Of a stretch of 14,314 nt of DNA, positions 5,757-12,492 are shown piece by piece. Numbering within the stretch: the first letter of the stretch is position 1; the number at the start of each line of letters is the position of its first letter. A model generated the notes under the pieces. It had not been told where the DNA came from. It saw nothing but the letters and a program-made list of their open reading frames with translations, and made no database searches. The DNA is from Clostridiales bacterium (lineage in GTDB: Bacteria > Bacillota > Clostridia > Oscillospirales > QAMX01). The translations under genes were made by a program, and so were the position numbers. The stretch lies in the NCBI GenBank assembly GCA_003149835.1, contig QAMX01000011.1, forward strand, positions 10,430 through 24,743, written 5' to 3'.

Positions 5757-5986
5757 TCCGGAGGGGGAGGGCGGCGCCGTGAAGCCCGTTTCCCGGACAG
5801 GCTTACAGAGAGAGGCGGAAGAACGCCGCTTTCCTGTGGTTTCGTGACGTCGTGCAGACGGCGATACGGCAGCGAGAGGGATCGCCTCTGCGGCGGCCGT
5901 TTTTGGGACGATAGTGGAAATGGGGCGTATCTTGAAAGCCGTCTGCGCCTGCGGTATGCCCCTGAAAGGGTGGATGAGGATATCCT

Positions 5987-7387
5987 ATGAGTCTCTGTTA
6001 TACCGAACCGTATTTGCTTTCGCTGTGTCCCGCTCATGAAATGAACGTCGTCTGGCTGATCCGCGGCGAGTATGAGGGATATGTCGAGTACGGCGATTCG
6101 CCGCAGCTTTTGCGGCAGCGCGCGGCGGCCGAGCGGTTTGAGATCGAAGGGTTCCGCGCGGCGGCCGGCGGGGAAGGCTATGCGGCCGAGGAAAAGGAGA
6201 ATCCGCCCGTCGCCGTCTGGCAGCTGATCGCAAAGATTTCCGGCCGCCCGGCCGGAAAAACCTATTACCGGATCGTCACGCGCTGCGGAGAGACAGAGGA
6301 GAGAAGCGAGATCTTTGATTTCGATACGCCGGCGCCGGACGGGTGCGCCTCGTTTCTGCTGCTTTCGGATTTGCAGCTCAACCCGCCGTGTGAGGATACG
6401 GTGCGCCGCGCGGGGAGAGAGGCGTTTGATTTTATGCTCTATGCGGGCGATTTCGTGTTCTGGAACGCCCATATCAGCGAGTGGTTTTCTTATCCCGACG
6501 GCTATAACGACCCGGCTCATGCGGGCCGGCAGTTTTTTACGGCGATGCAGCAGAGGGACGGCGGCTGCCGCCTCATGCAGTACCGCCCGTTTTTTCCTTG
6601 CCCCGGCAACCACGATGTGGACGACTACGCCGCGACCGGCTATGGCCGGGAGACGGCGCGGGAGGAAAAAAACTGGACGTGGCGGCTGTACATGCAGCTC
6701 TTCCGGCCGCTTTATCCCACAAACGATTACGGCGCCGGCGGGAGGCGCTGGTATTCCGCCGACTACGGCCGCGTTCACATCGTTTCGCTCTCCGTGCAGC
6801 GCTGGGCGGCGTGGGGCGCGTATGAAGCGCCGGGCTGGACCTACTATGATTCCGTCGCGGAGGGAAGCCCGCAGCTTCTCTGGCTGGAAAATGACCTCGG
6901 CGCCTGTGAGAACCGCTATAAATGGGTGATTATGCACTGGCATATGATGAACAAGGGCAACGACGTGCAGGTGCCGTTCTGCCGGCCTGTGCTCGACCGG
7001 CTGTATCCGGGCAGCGTTGAATATCCGAGCTGCGACTGCGAGGCGCAGCTCCGGCCTCTGTTTGAGCGCTTCGGCGTCAACGGCGTTTCCTTTGGCCACA
7101 GCCACGTCTATGAGCGCTATGAGGTCAACGGCGTACACTACATTGAGGCGGCTTTCCTCGGCAAATGCTGTCGCGCGGCGGGCAGGGAAGCGCCGCTGCA
7201 CCCGACCGGACACGCGCCTGTCGTCGAGCAGAACCGGCTGCGCTCCTTTATGATCGTGACGGCGGGGGAGCGGCTGACGGCGCGAGCCATACTCGCCGAG
7301 GGCGGCGAGGCGGGCAAGGTGTTCGACGCGTTTGAGCTGGTCTCGGAGGCGGCCGGGCAACGGTCGAGACAGGTATACGCCCGGTAA
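5987..7387 (+). CDS. Calcineurin-like metallophosphoesterase, purple-acid-phosphatase type layout
   Basis: A 466-residue protein. Residues 1-115 look like a beta-sandwich (fibronectin-III-like) domain, as in purple acid phosphatases. The metallophosphoesterase domain follows with SDLQ (D128), AGDFVF (G154-D155), PGNHDV (N208-H209-D210), MHWHMMN (H317, H319) and FGHSHVYERY (H371, H373). These are the two-metal ligands of the family; the first motif has Gln130 where many members have His (D-x-H), as in known D-x-Q variants. No signal peptide is present, so the enzyme is predicted cytoplasmic, unlike secreted acid phosphatases. The start is ATG 5987 with GAGG 7 nt upstream. The SRPBCC gene begins 30 nt after its stop. 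The substrate (phosphomonoester, nucleotide or lipid phosphate) cannot be told. No clear promoter was found in the 230 nt upstream. Confidence 0.85.
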   Translation: MSLCYTEPYLLSLCPAHEMNVVWLIRGEYEGYVEYGDSPQLLRQRAAAERFEIEGFRAAAGGEGYAAEEKENPPVAVWQLIAKISGRPAGKTYYRIVTRCGETEERSEIFDFDTPAPDGCASFLLLSDLQLNPPCEDTVRRAGREAFDFMLYAGDFVFWNAHISEWFSYPDGYNDPAHAGRQFFTAMQQRDGGCRLMQYRPFFPCPGNHDVDDYAATGYGRETAREEKNWTWRLYMQLFRPLYPTNDYGAGGRRWYSADYGRVHIVSLSVQRWAAWGAYEAPGWTYYDSVAEGSPQLLWLENDLGACENRYKWVIMHWHMMNKGNDVQVPFCRPVLDRLYPGSVEYPSCDCEAQLRPLFERFGVNGVSFGHSHVYERYEVNGVHYIEAAFLGKCCRAAGREAPLHPTGHAPVVEQNRLRSFMIVTAGERLTARAILAEGGEAGKVFDAFELVSEAAGQRSRQVYAR

Positions 7388-7417
7388 CAAACGCCGGTCA
7401 GAAAAGAGGAAAAAAGC

Positions 7418-7921
7418 ATGATGATCGCGCATATCCGTGCGACATTTCCGTATCACGTGGAAACCGTTTGGAGGCTTGTGACCTCCAACGAGCAGTGCGC
7501 GTGGCGGAGGGATTTGAGCAGGATCGAGGTTCTGGACGGCGGCAGACGTTTTATCGAATATACGAAAAGCGGATATGCAACCGTGTTTACGATAACGGTG
7601 TTTGAGCCCTTGCGCCGGTATGCGTTTGAACTGGAAAACGGCAATATGAAGGGCCGGTGGCGCGGCGTTTTTTCCTATGCGGATCATCAGACAACGCTGG
7701 ATCTGATCGAAGAAGTGACGGTAAAAAAGGCGCTGATGAGACCTTTTGCGGGGATATACCTGAAAAGGCAACAGGCGAGATATATCGCCGATCTGCGCAG
7801 AGAGCTGGGCGGCGGACAACCGGAAGCATGTTCAGCGGATGACGCGCATGGGCGCGCCGCTATCCTGCGGCGGGGAGCACGAAACGGAGGAAAGGGATTT
7901 GACACAAAAACGCGCCGGTAA
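7418..7921 (+). CDS. SRPBCC-fold (START/Bet v1-like) protein
   Basis: A 167-residue protein. Residues 1-135 match the small-molecule-binding SRPBCC pattern: MIAHIRATFPYHVETVWRLV start strand, CAWRRDLSRIEVLDGGRRFIEY, FTITVFEPLRRYAFELEN, and a C-terminal helix KRQQARYIADLRREL. The family binds hydrophobic ligands or acts as cyclase/dehydrase-type proteins; no ligand is suggested here. The last roughly 33 residues (GGGQPEACSADDAHG onward) are low-complexity and unlike the domain, and they overlap the signals of the next gene, so they may be a read-on tail. The start is ATG 7418, with GAGG 8 nt upstream; ATG 7421 is equally possible. The end overlaps the start of the DUF5693 gene by 23 nt, which implies translational coupling. 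Confidence 0.75.
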   Translation: MMIAHIRATFPYHVETVWRLVTSNEQCAWRRDLSRIEVLDGGRRFIEYTKSGYATVFTITVFEPLRRYAFELENGNMKGRWRGVFSYADHQTTLDLIEEVTVKKALMRPFAGIYLKRQQARYIADLRRELGGGQPEACSADDAHGRAAILRRGARNGGKGFDTKTRR

Positions 7922-9641
7922 AGCGCTGATGGCCGCGGCGGTAGTGATCGGCCTGTTGGCTTCTCTGGGGCTTTTGGCGCCGCGGCTCGCTGAGGAAAAC
8001 CGCGACAGGCATATCCTCACGGCGATCTCTTACAGCGATCTTCTCCGGTATGCGGAGGCTGCCGGAACAGATGAGGCGGAGGCGCTCGGCCGGTTCGCGT
8101 CGGCGGGCGTCGACGCGCTCGTGCTGAACGGCGGCGAGCTCGGCGCTTTGCCCGATTCGCCGGAACAGCTTGCGCGCCGCATGGGGTTGCAGGTCATTCC
8201 GTCCGGCGCGGCTGCGGAGGAGATCCCGGCCGACGCGCCGCTTTATATCCCGGATCTGTTTGAAGCGGACGGCGGTATGACGGACGCCGTGCTCGCCCGG
8301 CTGAGCGAGGCGGGGATACCGGTGGCGGTGATCGAAAATGAGGCGCAAAACGGGCACAACCTGCCGGAAGCTTTCCGGAATTATGAGGGCGGGATGGTCA
8401 AGGGATTTTATCTCTGGCCGGATAAAGCGGCTCGCTATGCCGTTTTAGGCTATGGCGGCGCGGAAGAGATTGAAAACACGCTGTTTCGGGCCGCGGCGGA
8501 GCGCGGAGCGAGCTTTCTGTGGCTCGCGCCCTTTTTGGCCGACGGGGAAATCGTTACGGATATGACGGAATACGCGGCGCTGATCGAGGGCTTGACGGAA
8601 CGGCTGCAACCGTACCGGTTTGATAGGGGCGGCGTTTCGCCGACAGAGCCGTTTGAGGCAAACCCAATTCTTCTGGCTTTGGCGGCGTGGGGAGTCGCCG
8701 CGGCGGGAATCGCGCTGGCCGGACGGTTTTGGGATCTCAAAGGGTACGGCGTGCTTCTGCTCGCCGCGGCTTTGGCGTGCTCCGCCGGCTTGGCCTATGC
8801 CGCGCCGAGACTGCTGCAACAGGGCGCGGCGCTGGCGGCCGCGATTCTCGCGCCCTGCTGGTCGGTCTGGGTGTTTGCCGCGGCCGTGCGCGGCGTGGCC
8901 GGACGGTGGGAGATCGGCGCGCTGCGGCTGTTGGGGAGCGCGGCGGCGGCGCTCGCCGTCTCGTTTGCGGCGGCTCTGCTCGGCGGACTCTTCACGGCCG
9001 GGCTGATATCCGACTCCGACTTTATGCTCGGCTTAGCGGTATTCCGCGGCGTCAAGCTCAGCCAGACGCTGCCGCTGGCGTTTGCGGGCGGACTGATTTT
9101 TTGGACGATTTATCATGAAAAGGATCGCGGCCTGCGCGGGGACGTCGCGGCCATTGCGAGCGGCTTTCGCAAGCATGCGCTGCTGAAATGCCTGGTTCTC
9201 GCCGTATTGCTGGCGGCGGCGATCGCGATTTTTGTGCTGCGGACGGGCAATGTGAAATTTTCAGTGCCCGACGGCGAGCAGCGGCTCCGCAACTGGCTGG
9301 AAACGGTCTTGTACGCCAGACCGCGCTCAAAGGAGTTTCTCGTCGCTTATCCGGCGTTTTTGGCGATGTTTTGGGTGGCGGCGCGGCGTTTTCAGAATCT
9401 GATCCTGCCGTTCTCCGTTCTCGCGGCGATCGGCTTTGCCTCCGCGGTCAACACGTTTTGCCACGGGCGCGCGCCGTTTGTGCTGTCGGTGATCCGCGCC
9501 GATACGGGGGTGCTGCTGGGGGCGTTGTTGGGAATTGCGCTGTTTTTCTGCGCGGAAACCGTTTATAGAGCGGTTATGCGGAGAAAGAACGGGCCGCAGA
9601 CGGGAGAGGAAAAGGCGCTGCGGCCGGAGAACGCCGGTTAG
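7899..9641 (+). CDS. DUF5693-family multi-pass membrane protein
   Basis: A 580-residue protein in three parts: an N-terminal membrane anchor (about 8-28, ALMAAAVVIGLLASLGLL); an outside domain (about 30-250) with SYSDLLRYAEAAGTDEAEAL, GVDALVLNGGEL and RGASFLWLAPFL; and a C-terminal block of about eight or nine helices (about 260-570). Between helices lies NWLETVLYARPRSKEFLVAYP (about 465-485), which matches the R-P-R-x-K-E-F-L hallmark I recall for DUF5693. The function is unknown; in other Firmicutes members often lie near cell-wall polysaccharide genes such as csaB, which suggests an envelope role. The start is TTG 7899, 8 nt after GGAGG; the in-frame ATG at 7839 has no ribosome site and would overlap the previous gene by 83 nt. 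Last gene of the plus-strand cluster. Confidence 0.8.
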   Translation: MTQKRAGKALMAAAVVIGLLASLGLLAPRLAEENRDRHILTAISYSDLLRYAEAAGTDEAEALGRFASAGVDALVLNGGELGALPDSPEQLARRMGLQVIPSGAAAEEIPADAPLYIPDLFEADGGMTDAVLARLSEAGIPVAVIENEAQNGHNLPEAFRNYEGGMVKGFYLWPDKAARYAVLGYGGAEEIENTLFRAAAERGASFLWLAPFLADGEIVTDMTEYAALIEGLTERLQPYRFDRGGVSPTEPFEANPILLALAAWGVAAAGIALAGRFWDLKGYGVLLLAAALACSAGLAYAAPRLLQQGAALAAAILAPCWSVWVFAAAVRGVAGRWEIGALRLLGSAAAALAVSFAAALLGGLFTAGLISDSDFMLGLAVFRGVKLSQTLPLAFAGGLIFWTIYHEKDRGLRGDVAAIASGFRKHALLKCLVLAVLLAAAIAIFVLRTGNVKFSVPDGEQRLRNWLETVLYARPRSKEFLVAYPAFLAMFWVAARRFQNLILPFSVLAAIGFASAVNTFCHGRAPFVLSVIRADTGVLLGALLGIALFFCAETVYRAVMRRKNGPQTGEEKALRPENAG

Positions 9642-9834
9642 CGCGGAGAAACAGGATTTCGGCGCGGTATGGCTGATGGCTGGGCCGACGACACCGGCGT
9701 TTGAAGGTGTTTCAGGGCGGTCTTGAACCGGACAGATGAGAATATGCTTTCTTGGCGGTTGGCAACCCGGGTCGGCGCGACGCCTTTTAAGGGCTCGTGA
9801 ATCGATCGGAATTTGAAAGCCTCTGATGAAAGAG

Positions 9835-9869
9835 AAAACGGCGGGAGGTTTTTTTCCTCCCGCCGTTTT
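9835..9869. terminator. Bidirectional terminator between convergent operons
   Basis: AAAACGGCGGGAGG (9835-9848) and CCTCCCGCCGTTTT (9856-9869) form a perfect 14-bp stem with a loop of seven T. Downstream is TGTTATTTG on the plus strand and CTCTTTCATC on the minus strand. It serves the YegP-like gene (stop 3 nt away) and, 190 nt after its stop, the DUF5693 gene. The intervening 9642-9834 holds no gene I can support. Confidence 0.92.
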
Positions 9870-9871
9870 TG

Positions 9872-10246
9872 TTATTTGGATACAATCACCGCGACGCGCG
9901 CGTCCGGCGCGTTGCGCCGCACCGAGGCAATGCCGTTTTCACAGCCGCTTTTGGAGAGATAATCCTCGGAGACGGCGATGATTTCGCCGTTTTTGGCGCG
10001 CAGCCGAAAACGGTAGCGCCCCGCCGCGTCCTGATACAGCTCGTAACGCGGATTGCGCACGCTTTGCGGCGTTTCGCCGTCGAGGTACAGCGTCTCCGCC
10101 GCAGCGTTGCGGACGACGGAGCACACGCCTTTTTTGCAGCCCGCGAGCGTTTGGTAGACCTCCGAGGTCGCGATCGTTTCGCCGTTGGCCGCTTTGAGAC
10201 AGAAGACAAAGCCCGTCTGCGTTTTTCGGATCACAAAGCGTCCCAT
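9872..10246 (-). CDS. YegP-family protein with two DUF1508 repeats
   Basis: A 124-residue soluble protein made of two tandem DUF1508 units. Repeat 1 (about 3-50) runs FVIRKTQTGFVFCLKAANGE to CKKGVCSVVRNA; repeat 2 (about 68-115) runs YELYQDAAGRYRFRLRAKNGE to CENGIASVRRNA. Both share the pattern aromatic-x-x-RLKA-x-NGE-x-I-x-x-SE-x-Y-x-x-x-x-GC-x-x-G-I/V-x-SV-x-RNA. The duplication is the normal form of the family (E. coli YegP); its function is unknown. The start is ATG 10246, with GGAGGGG just upstream. The gap to glyQS is 78 nt with only GC-rich hairpin potential and no clear promoter, so it is probably co-transcribed with glyQS. Confidence 0.9.
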   Translation of the reverse strand: MGRFVIRKTQTGFVFCLKAANGETIATSEVYQTLAGCKKGVCSVVRNAAAETLYLDGETPQSVRNPRYELYQDAAGRYRFRLRAKNGEIIAVSEDYLSKSGCENGIASVRRNAPDARVAVIVSK

Positions 10247-10324
10247 GAGCCCCTCCGTGTGTTTCTGAATGCGGGAAAACGGGATTCTGCGGCACGGGCC
10301 GCCGCCTCGCCGCGTGCGGCGGGA

Positions 10325-11716
10325 TTAGAATTTCGTTTTTTCCGCCAGATACGCCGTCAACTCCGCGATGGCAATGCGCTCCTGCGTCATGGTGTCGCGG
10401 TCGCGCACGGTGACGCAGCCGTCGGTTTCCGACTCGAAGTCATAGGTCACGCAGAACGGCGTGCCGATCTCATCCTGGCGGCGGTAGCGCTTGCCGATGG
10501 ATCCGGCGTCGTCGTAGTCGACGGCGAAGTCGGCGGCGAGCATGTCGAACACCTCGCCGGCCTTGTCGGCGAGCTTTTTGGACAGCGGAAGCACCGCGGC
10601 CTTGTAGGGGGCGAGAGCCGGATGCAGGCGCAGCACCACGCGCACGTCGCCCTCGGCAATCTCTTCCTCGTCATAGGCGTCGCAGAGGAAAGCGAGCGCG
10701 GCGCGGTCGGCGCCGAGCGACGGCTCGATAACGTAAGGGATGTATTTCTGGTTTTCCTCCTGGTCGAAATAATCCATCTCGACGCCGGAATGCTCCTGAT
10801 GCGCTTTGAGGTCGAAGTCCGTCCGGTCGGCCACGCCCCACAGCTCGCCCCAGCCAAACGGGAACAGGAACTCAAAGTCCGTCGTCGCTTTGGAATAGTG
10901 CGACAGCTCCTCCTTGGCGTGGTCGCGCAGGCGGAGATTTTCCTCTTTCATCCCCAAAGCAAGCAGCCAGTCGCGGCAATAGCCGCGCCAGAAAGAGAAC
11001 CATTCAAGGTCGGTTCCGGGCTTGCAGAAGAATTCCAGCTCCATCTGCTCGAACTCGCGGGTACGGAACGTAAAATTGCCCGGCGTAATCTCGTTGCGGA
11101 AGCTTTTGCCGACCTGGCAGACGCCGAAGGGGAGCTTGCGGCGCGTGCTGCGCGCGATGTTTTTGAAATTGACAAAGATCCCCTGAGCCGTTTCGGGGCG
11201 GAGATAGACCTCGTTCTGCGACTCCTCGGTGACGCCCTGGTGCGTCTTGAACATCATGTTGAACTTGCGGATCGGCGTGAATTCCGATTTGCCGCAGCCC
11301 GGGCAGGTGACGCCGTGCTCGGCGATGTAGCTGGTGAGCTGGTCGTTGGTGAAGGCCTCGATGGACAGCTCAATCCCGTGCTCGGCGTTCCAGTCCTCGA
11401 TGAGCTTGTCCGCGCGGTGGCGCATTTTGCAGCTCTTGCAGTCGATGAGCGGGTCGTTAAAGTTGACGACGTGGCCCGAGGCGACCCACGTCTCGCGGTT
11501 CATCAGGATTGCGCAGTCTACGCCGACGTTGTAGCGGCACTCCTGCACGAATTTTTTCCACCATGCGCGTTTGACGTTGTTTTTAAACTCCACGCCCAGA
11601 GGGCCGTAGTCCCATGTGTTGGCAAGGCCGCCGTATATCTCGCTGCCGCTGAAAATAAAGCCCCTGTTTTTGCAGAGCGCGACGATTTTATCCATAGTTT
11701 TCTCTGTGTTCAGCAT
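10325..11716 (-). CDS. glyQS: Glycyl-tRNA synthetase, dimeric (alpha2) class II type
   Basis: A 463-residue cytoplasmic enzyme that charges tRNA-Gly with glycine using ATP. Visible: the N-terminal [22 protein letters not shown] signature, two CxxC pairs (C93/C96 and C138/C141) of the family's zinc-type insertion, motif 2 [22 protein letters not shown] (about 204-224), motif 3 [14 protein letters not shown] (331-344) and a C-terminal anticodon-binding domain (about 360-460, starting [20 protein letters not shown]). This is the single-chain archaeal/eukaryotic-like type, not the alpha2beta2 glyQ/glyS pair. The start is ATG 11716, with AAGGA 9 nt upstream. It has a good promoter and a leader of about 160 nt without a recognisable T-box. 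A YegP-like gene follows. Confidence 0.97.
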   Translation of the reverse strand: MLNTEKTMDKIVALCKNRGFIFSGSEIYGGLANTWDYGPLGVEFKNNVKRAWWKKFVQECRYNVGVDCAILMNRETWVASGHVVNFNDPLIDCKSCKMRHRADKLIEDWNAEHGIELSIEAFTNDQLTSYIAEHGVTCPGCGKSEFTPIRKFNMMFKTHQGVTEESQNEVYLRPETAQGIFVNFKNIARSTRRKLPFGVCQVGKSFRNEITPGNFTFRTREFEQMELEFFCKPGTDLEWFSFWRGYCRDWLLALGMKEENLRLRDHAKEELSHYSKATTDFEFLFPFGWGELWGVADRTDFDLKAHQEHSGVEMDYFDQEENQKYIPYVIEPSLGADRAALAFLCDAYDEEEIAEGDVRVVLRLHPALAPYKAAVLPLSKKLADKAGEVFDMLAADFAVDYDDAGSIGKRYRRQDEIGTPFCVTYDFESETDGCVTVRDRDTMTQERIAIAELTAYLAEKTKF

Positions 11717-11878
11717 CGATCCTGTTCCTTTCGGAGTGTTTTTTTACCATACGCCTCGGAAACACCGGGGATCTGGATTCCCCGGAAAAAGCGCCCGCGG
11801 CGAGGGGAGAGGGCATACGCCGCCGAAGCTGCGGCAAAACCGCGAAAAACGGAGAGCGACGGCCATTTTGATACGTTA
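11717..11878 (-). other. 5' leader of glyQS
   Basis: About 160 nt of leader lie between the predicted start and the ATG. It contains a 7-bp hairpin, CCGGGGA/TCCCCGG (11765-11785, 7-nt loop), without a T-run after it. The T-box antiterminator core (AGGGTGGNACCGCG) is not present, and the leader is short for a T-box riboswitch. Purpose unknown. Confidence 0.4.
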
Positions 11879-11884
11879 TCTTAT

Positions 11885-11912
11885 ATTATACCGCAGAAAA
11901 AAAACTTGTCAA
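11885..11912 (-). promoter_or_regulatory. Promoter of glyQS
   Basis: Minus-strand TTGACA (11912-11907) and TATAAT (11890-11885) have 16-nt spacing that includes a run of eight T. The -35 overlaps the -35 of the divergent tRNA-Pro promoter. Confidence 0.88.
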
Positions 11913-11934
11913 GTCAGAATCGGTGTGTTATAAT
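11906..11934 (+). promoter_or_regulatory. Promoter of tRNA-Pro
   Basis: TTGTCA (11906-11911) and TATAAT (11929-11934) are 17 nt apart, with an extended -10 TG at 11926-11927. The -35 shares bases 11907-11911 with the glyQS -35 inside the 9-bp palindrome CTTGTCAAG (11905-11913). Confidence 0.85.
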
Positions 11935-11983
11935 AGAGATAACGTCCGATCGGCCAGAGACGGCGGGTTGGATAAAGCGAATA

Positions 11984-12059
11984 CGGGGTGTAGCGCAGCT
12001 GGTAGCGCGCCTGCTTTGGGAGCAGGATGCCGTGGGTTCGAGTCCCGCCACTCCGACCA
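11984..12059 (+). tRNA. tRNA-Pro(TGG)
   Basis: A 76-nt tRNA with encoded CCA. The acceptor stem CGGGGTG/CACTCCG has one G-T pair, followed by A73-CCA. The D-arm is GCGCAGCTGGTAGCGC. The anticodon stem CCTGC/GCAGG encloses TTTGGGA with anticodon TGG, reading CCA and probably the other CCN codons. The T-loop is GTTCGAGTC. It has its own promoter about 50 nt upstream and a hairpin terminator directly after it. Confidence 0.97.
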
Positions 12060-12063
12060 AATG

Positions 12064-12116
12064 AACCACCTATTGAAATCTGAACCCCTGAGGTTTGGAC
12101 ATCAATAGGTGGTTTT
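12064..12116 (+). terminator. Terminator of tRNA-Pro
   Basis: AACCACCTATTGA (12064-12076) pairs perfectly with TCAATAGGTGGTT (12102-12114), a 13-bp stem. The 25-nt loop can fold a small inner hairpin (AACC/GGTT). The T tract is short (TTTT, 12113-12116). It starts 5 nt after the tRNA, so termination is the simplest role. Confidence 0.7.
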
Positions 12117-12170
12117 ACTATAAAGCCTTATTTCAGGCGGTTTCTAACCGTTTTTTCTTTTAGCTTCAAA

Positions 12171-12360
12171 CTGGACACAAAATCAAAAAAAGTGAAAAGC
12201 AGGGCGGTCCGCCCGGGGAGATCTCACCGGAGGAGCAAAAGCTCCAGACATCGGAGGCCATCTCGGTGTTCGCAAAACAGCGCAAATAAAAAACTGTACG
12301 GAGCTTCTGAATGCCCAGAGCCTCCGGGAGGCCGCTGTTCTTTGAAGTTTCTGTGTCCAG
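12171..12360. mobile_element. Possible MITE-like or IS-derived relic with inverted ends
   Basis: CTGGACACA (12171-12179) has its exact inverse TGTGTCCAG at 12352-12360. Extending inward, about 15 of the first 20 positions of the two ends match. The 190-bp segment is too short to code for a transposase. TGGACA-type ends recall those of some IS3-family elements, but no target-site duplication is obvious. A stop-bounded frame inside (about 12168-12290, ending SPEEQKLQTSEAISVFAKQRK-stop) reads like the tail of a real protein but has no start codon. A second frame (12192-12409) has four Cys residues and a weak start. I see no intact gene in 12117-12492. Confidence 0.3.
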
Positions 12361-12384
12361 AGCACGGCGAAAAGTTCTTTTCAG

Positions 12385-12427
12385 TGGACAGCAAATCTTC
12401 CATATGATATAATGAATGATATAATGC
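12385..12427 (+). promoter_or_regulatory. Promoter of the diguanylate cyclase gene, with duplicated -10
   Basis: TGGACA (12385-12390) and TATAAT (12408-12413) are 17 nt apart with an extended -10 TG (12405-12406). A 12-bp direct repeat (12404-12415 and 12416-12427) places a second TGATATAAT one helical turn downstream (-10 at 12420-12425). Start sites near 12419 and 12431 are predicted. Confidence 0.65.
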
Positions 12428-12492
12428 AATAAAAAGAAAGCCGTCGCTTTGTCTGGCGTTTACATAACGCAAAAGGAAGGTGAAACTGAAAC

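Noticed and set aside
5712..5990. A 92-codon plus frame whose stop overlaps the metallophosphoesterase start
   Set aside because: It begins inside the pfkA-operon terminator, lacks a ribosome site and is Arg/Gly-rich; the ATGA overlap is probably chance.
5672..7819. A 715-codon open frame opposite the metallophosphoesterase and SRPBCC genes
   Set aside because: It is a shadow of GC-rich coding DNA: Arg/Ala/His/Pro-rich, no ribosome site, no family motif, while the plus strand has full catalytic motifs.
11717..11912. T-box riboswitch upstream of glyQS
   Set aside because: The AGGGTGGNACCGCG core and the usual terminator with T-run are absent, and the leader is short.
9869..12064. A 731-codon open frame opposite glyQS and the YegP-like gene, running through tRNA-Pro
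   Set aside because: Antisense shadow; it crosses a promoter, a terminator and a tRNA, and glyQS on the minus strand is unmistakable.
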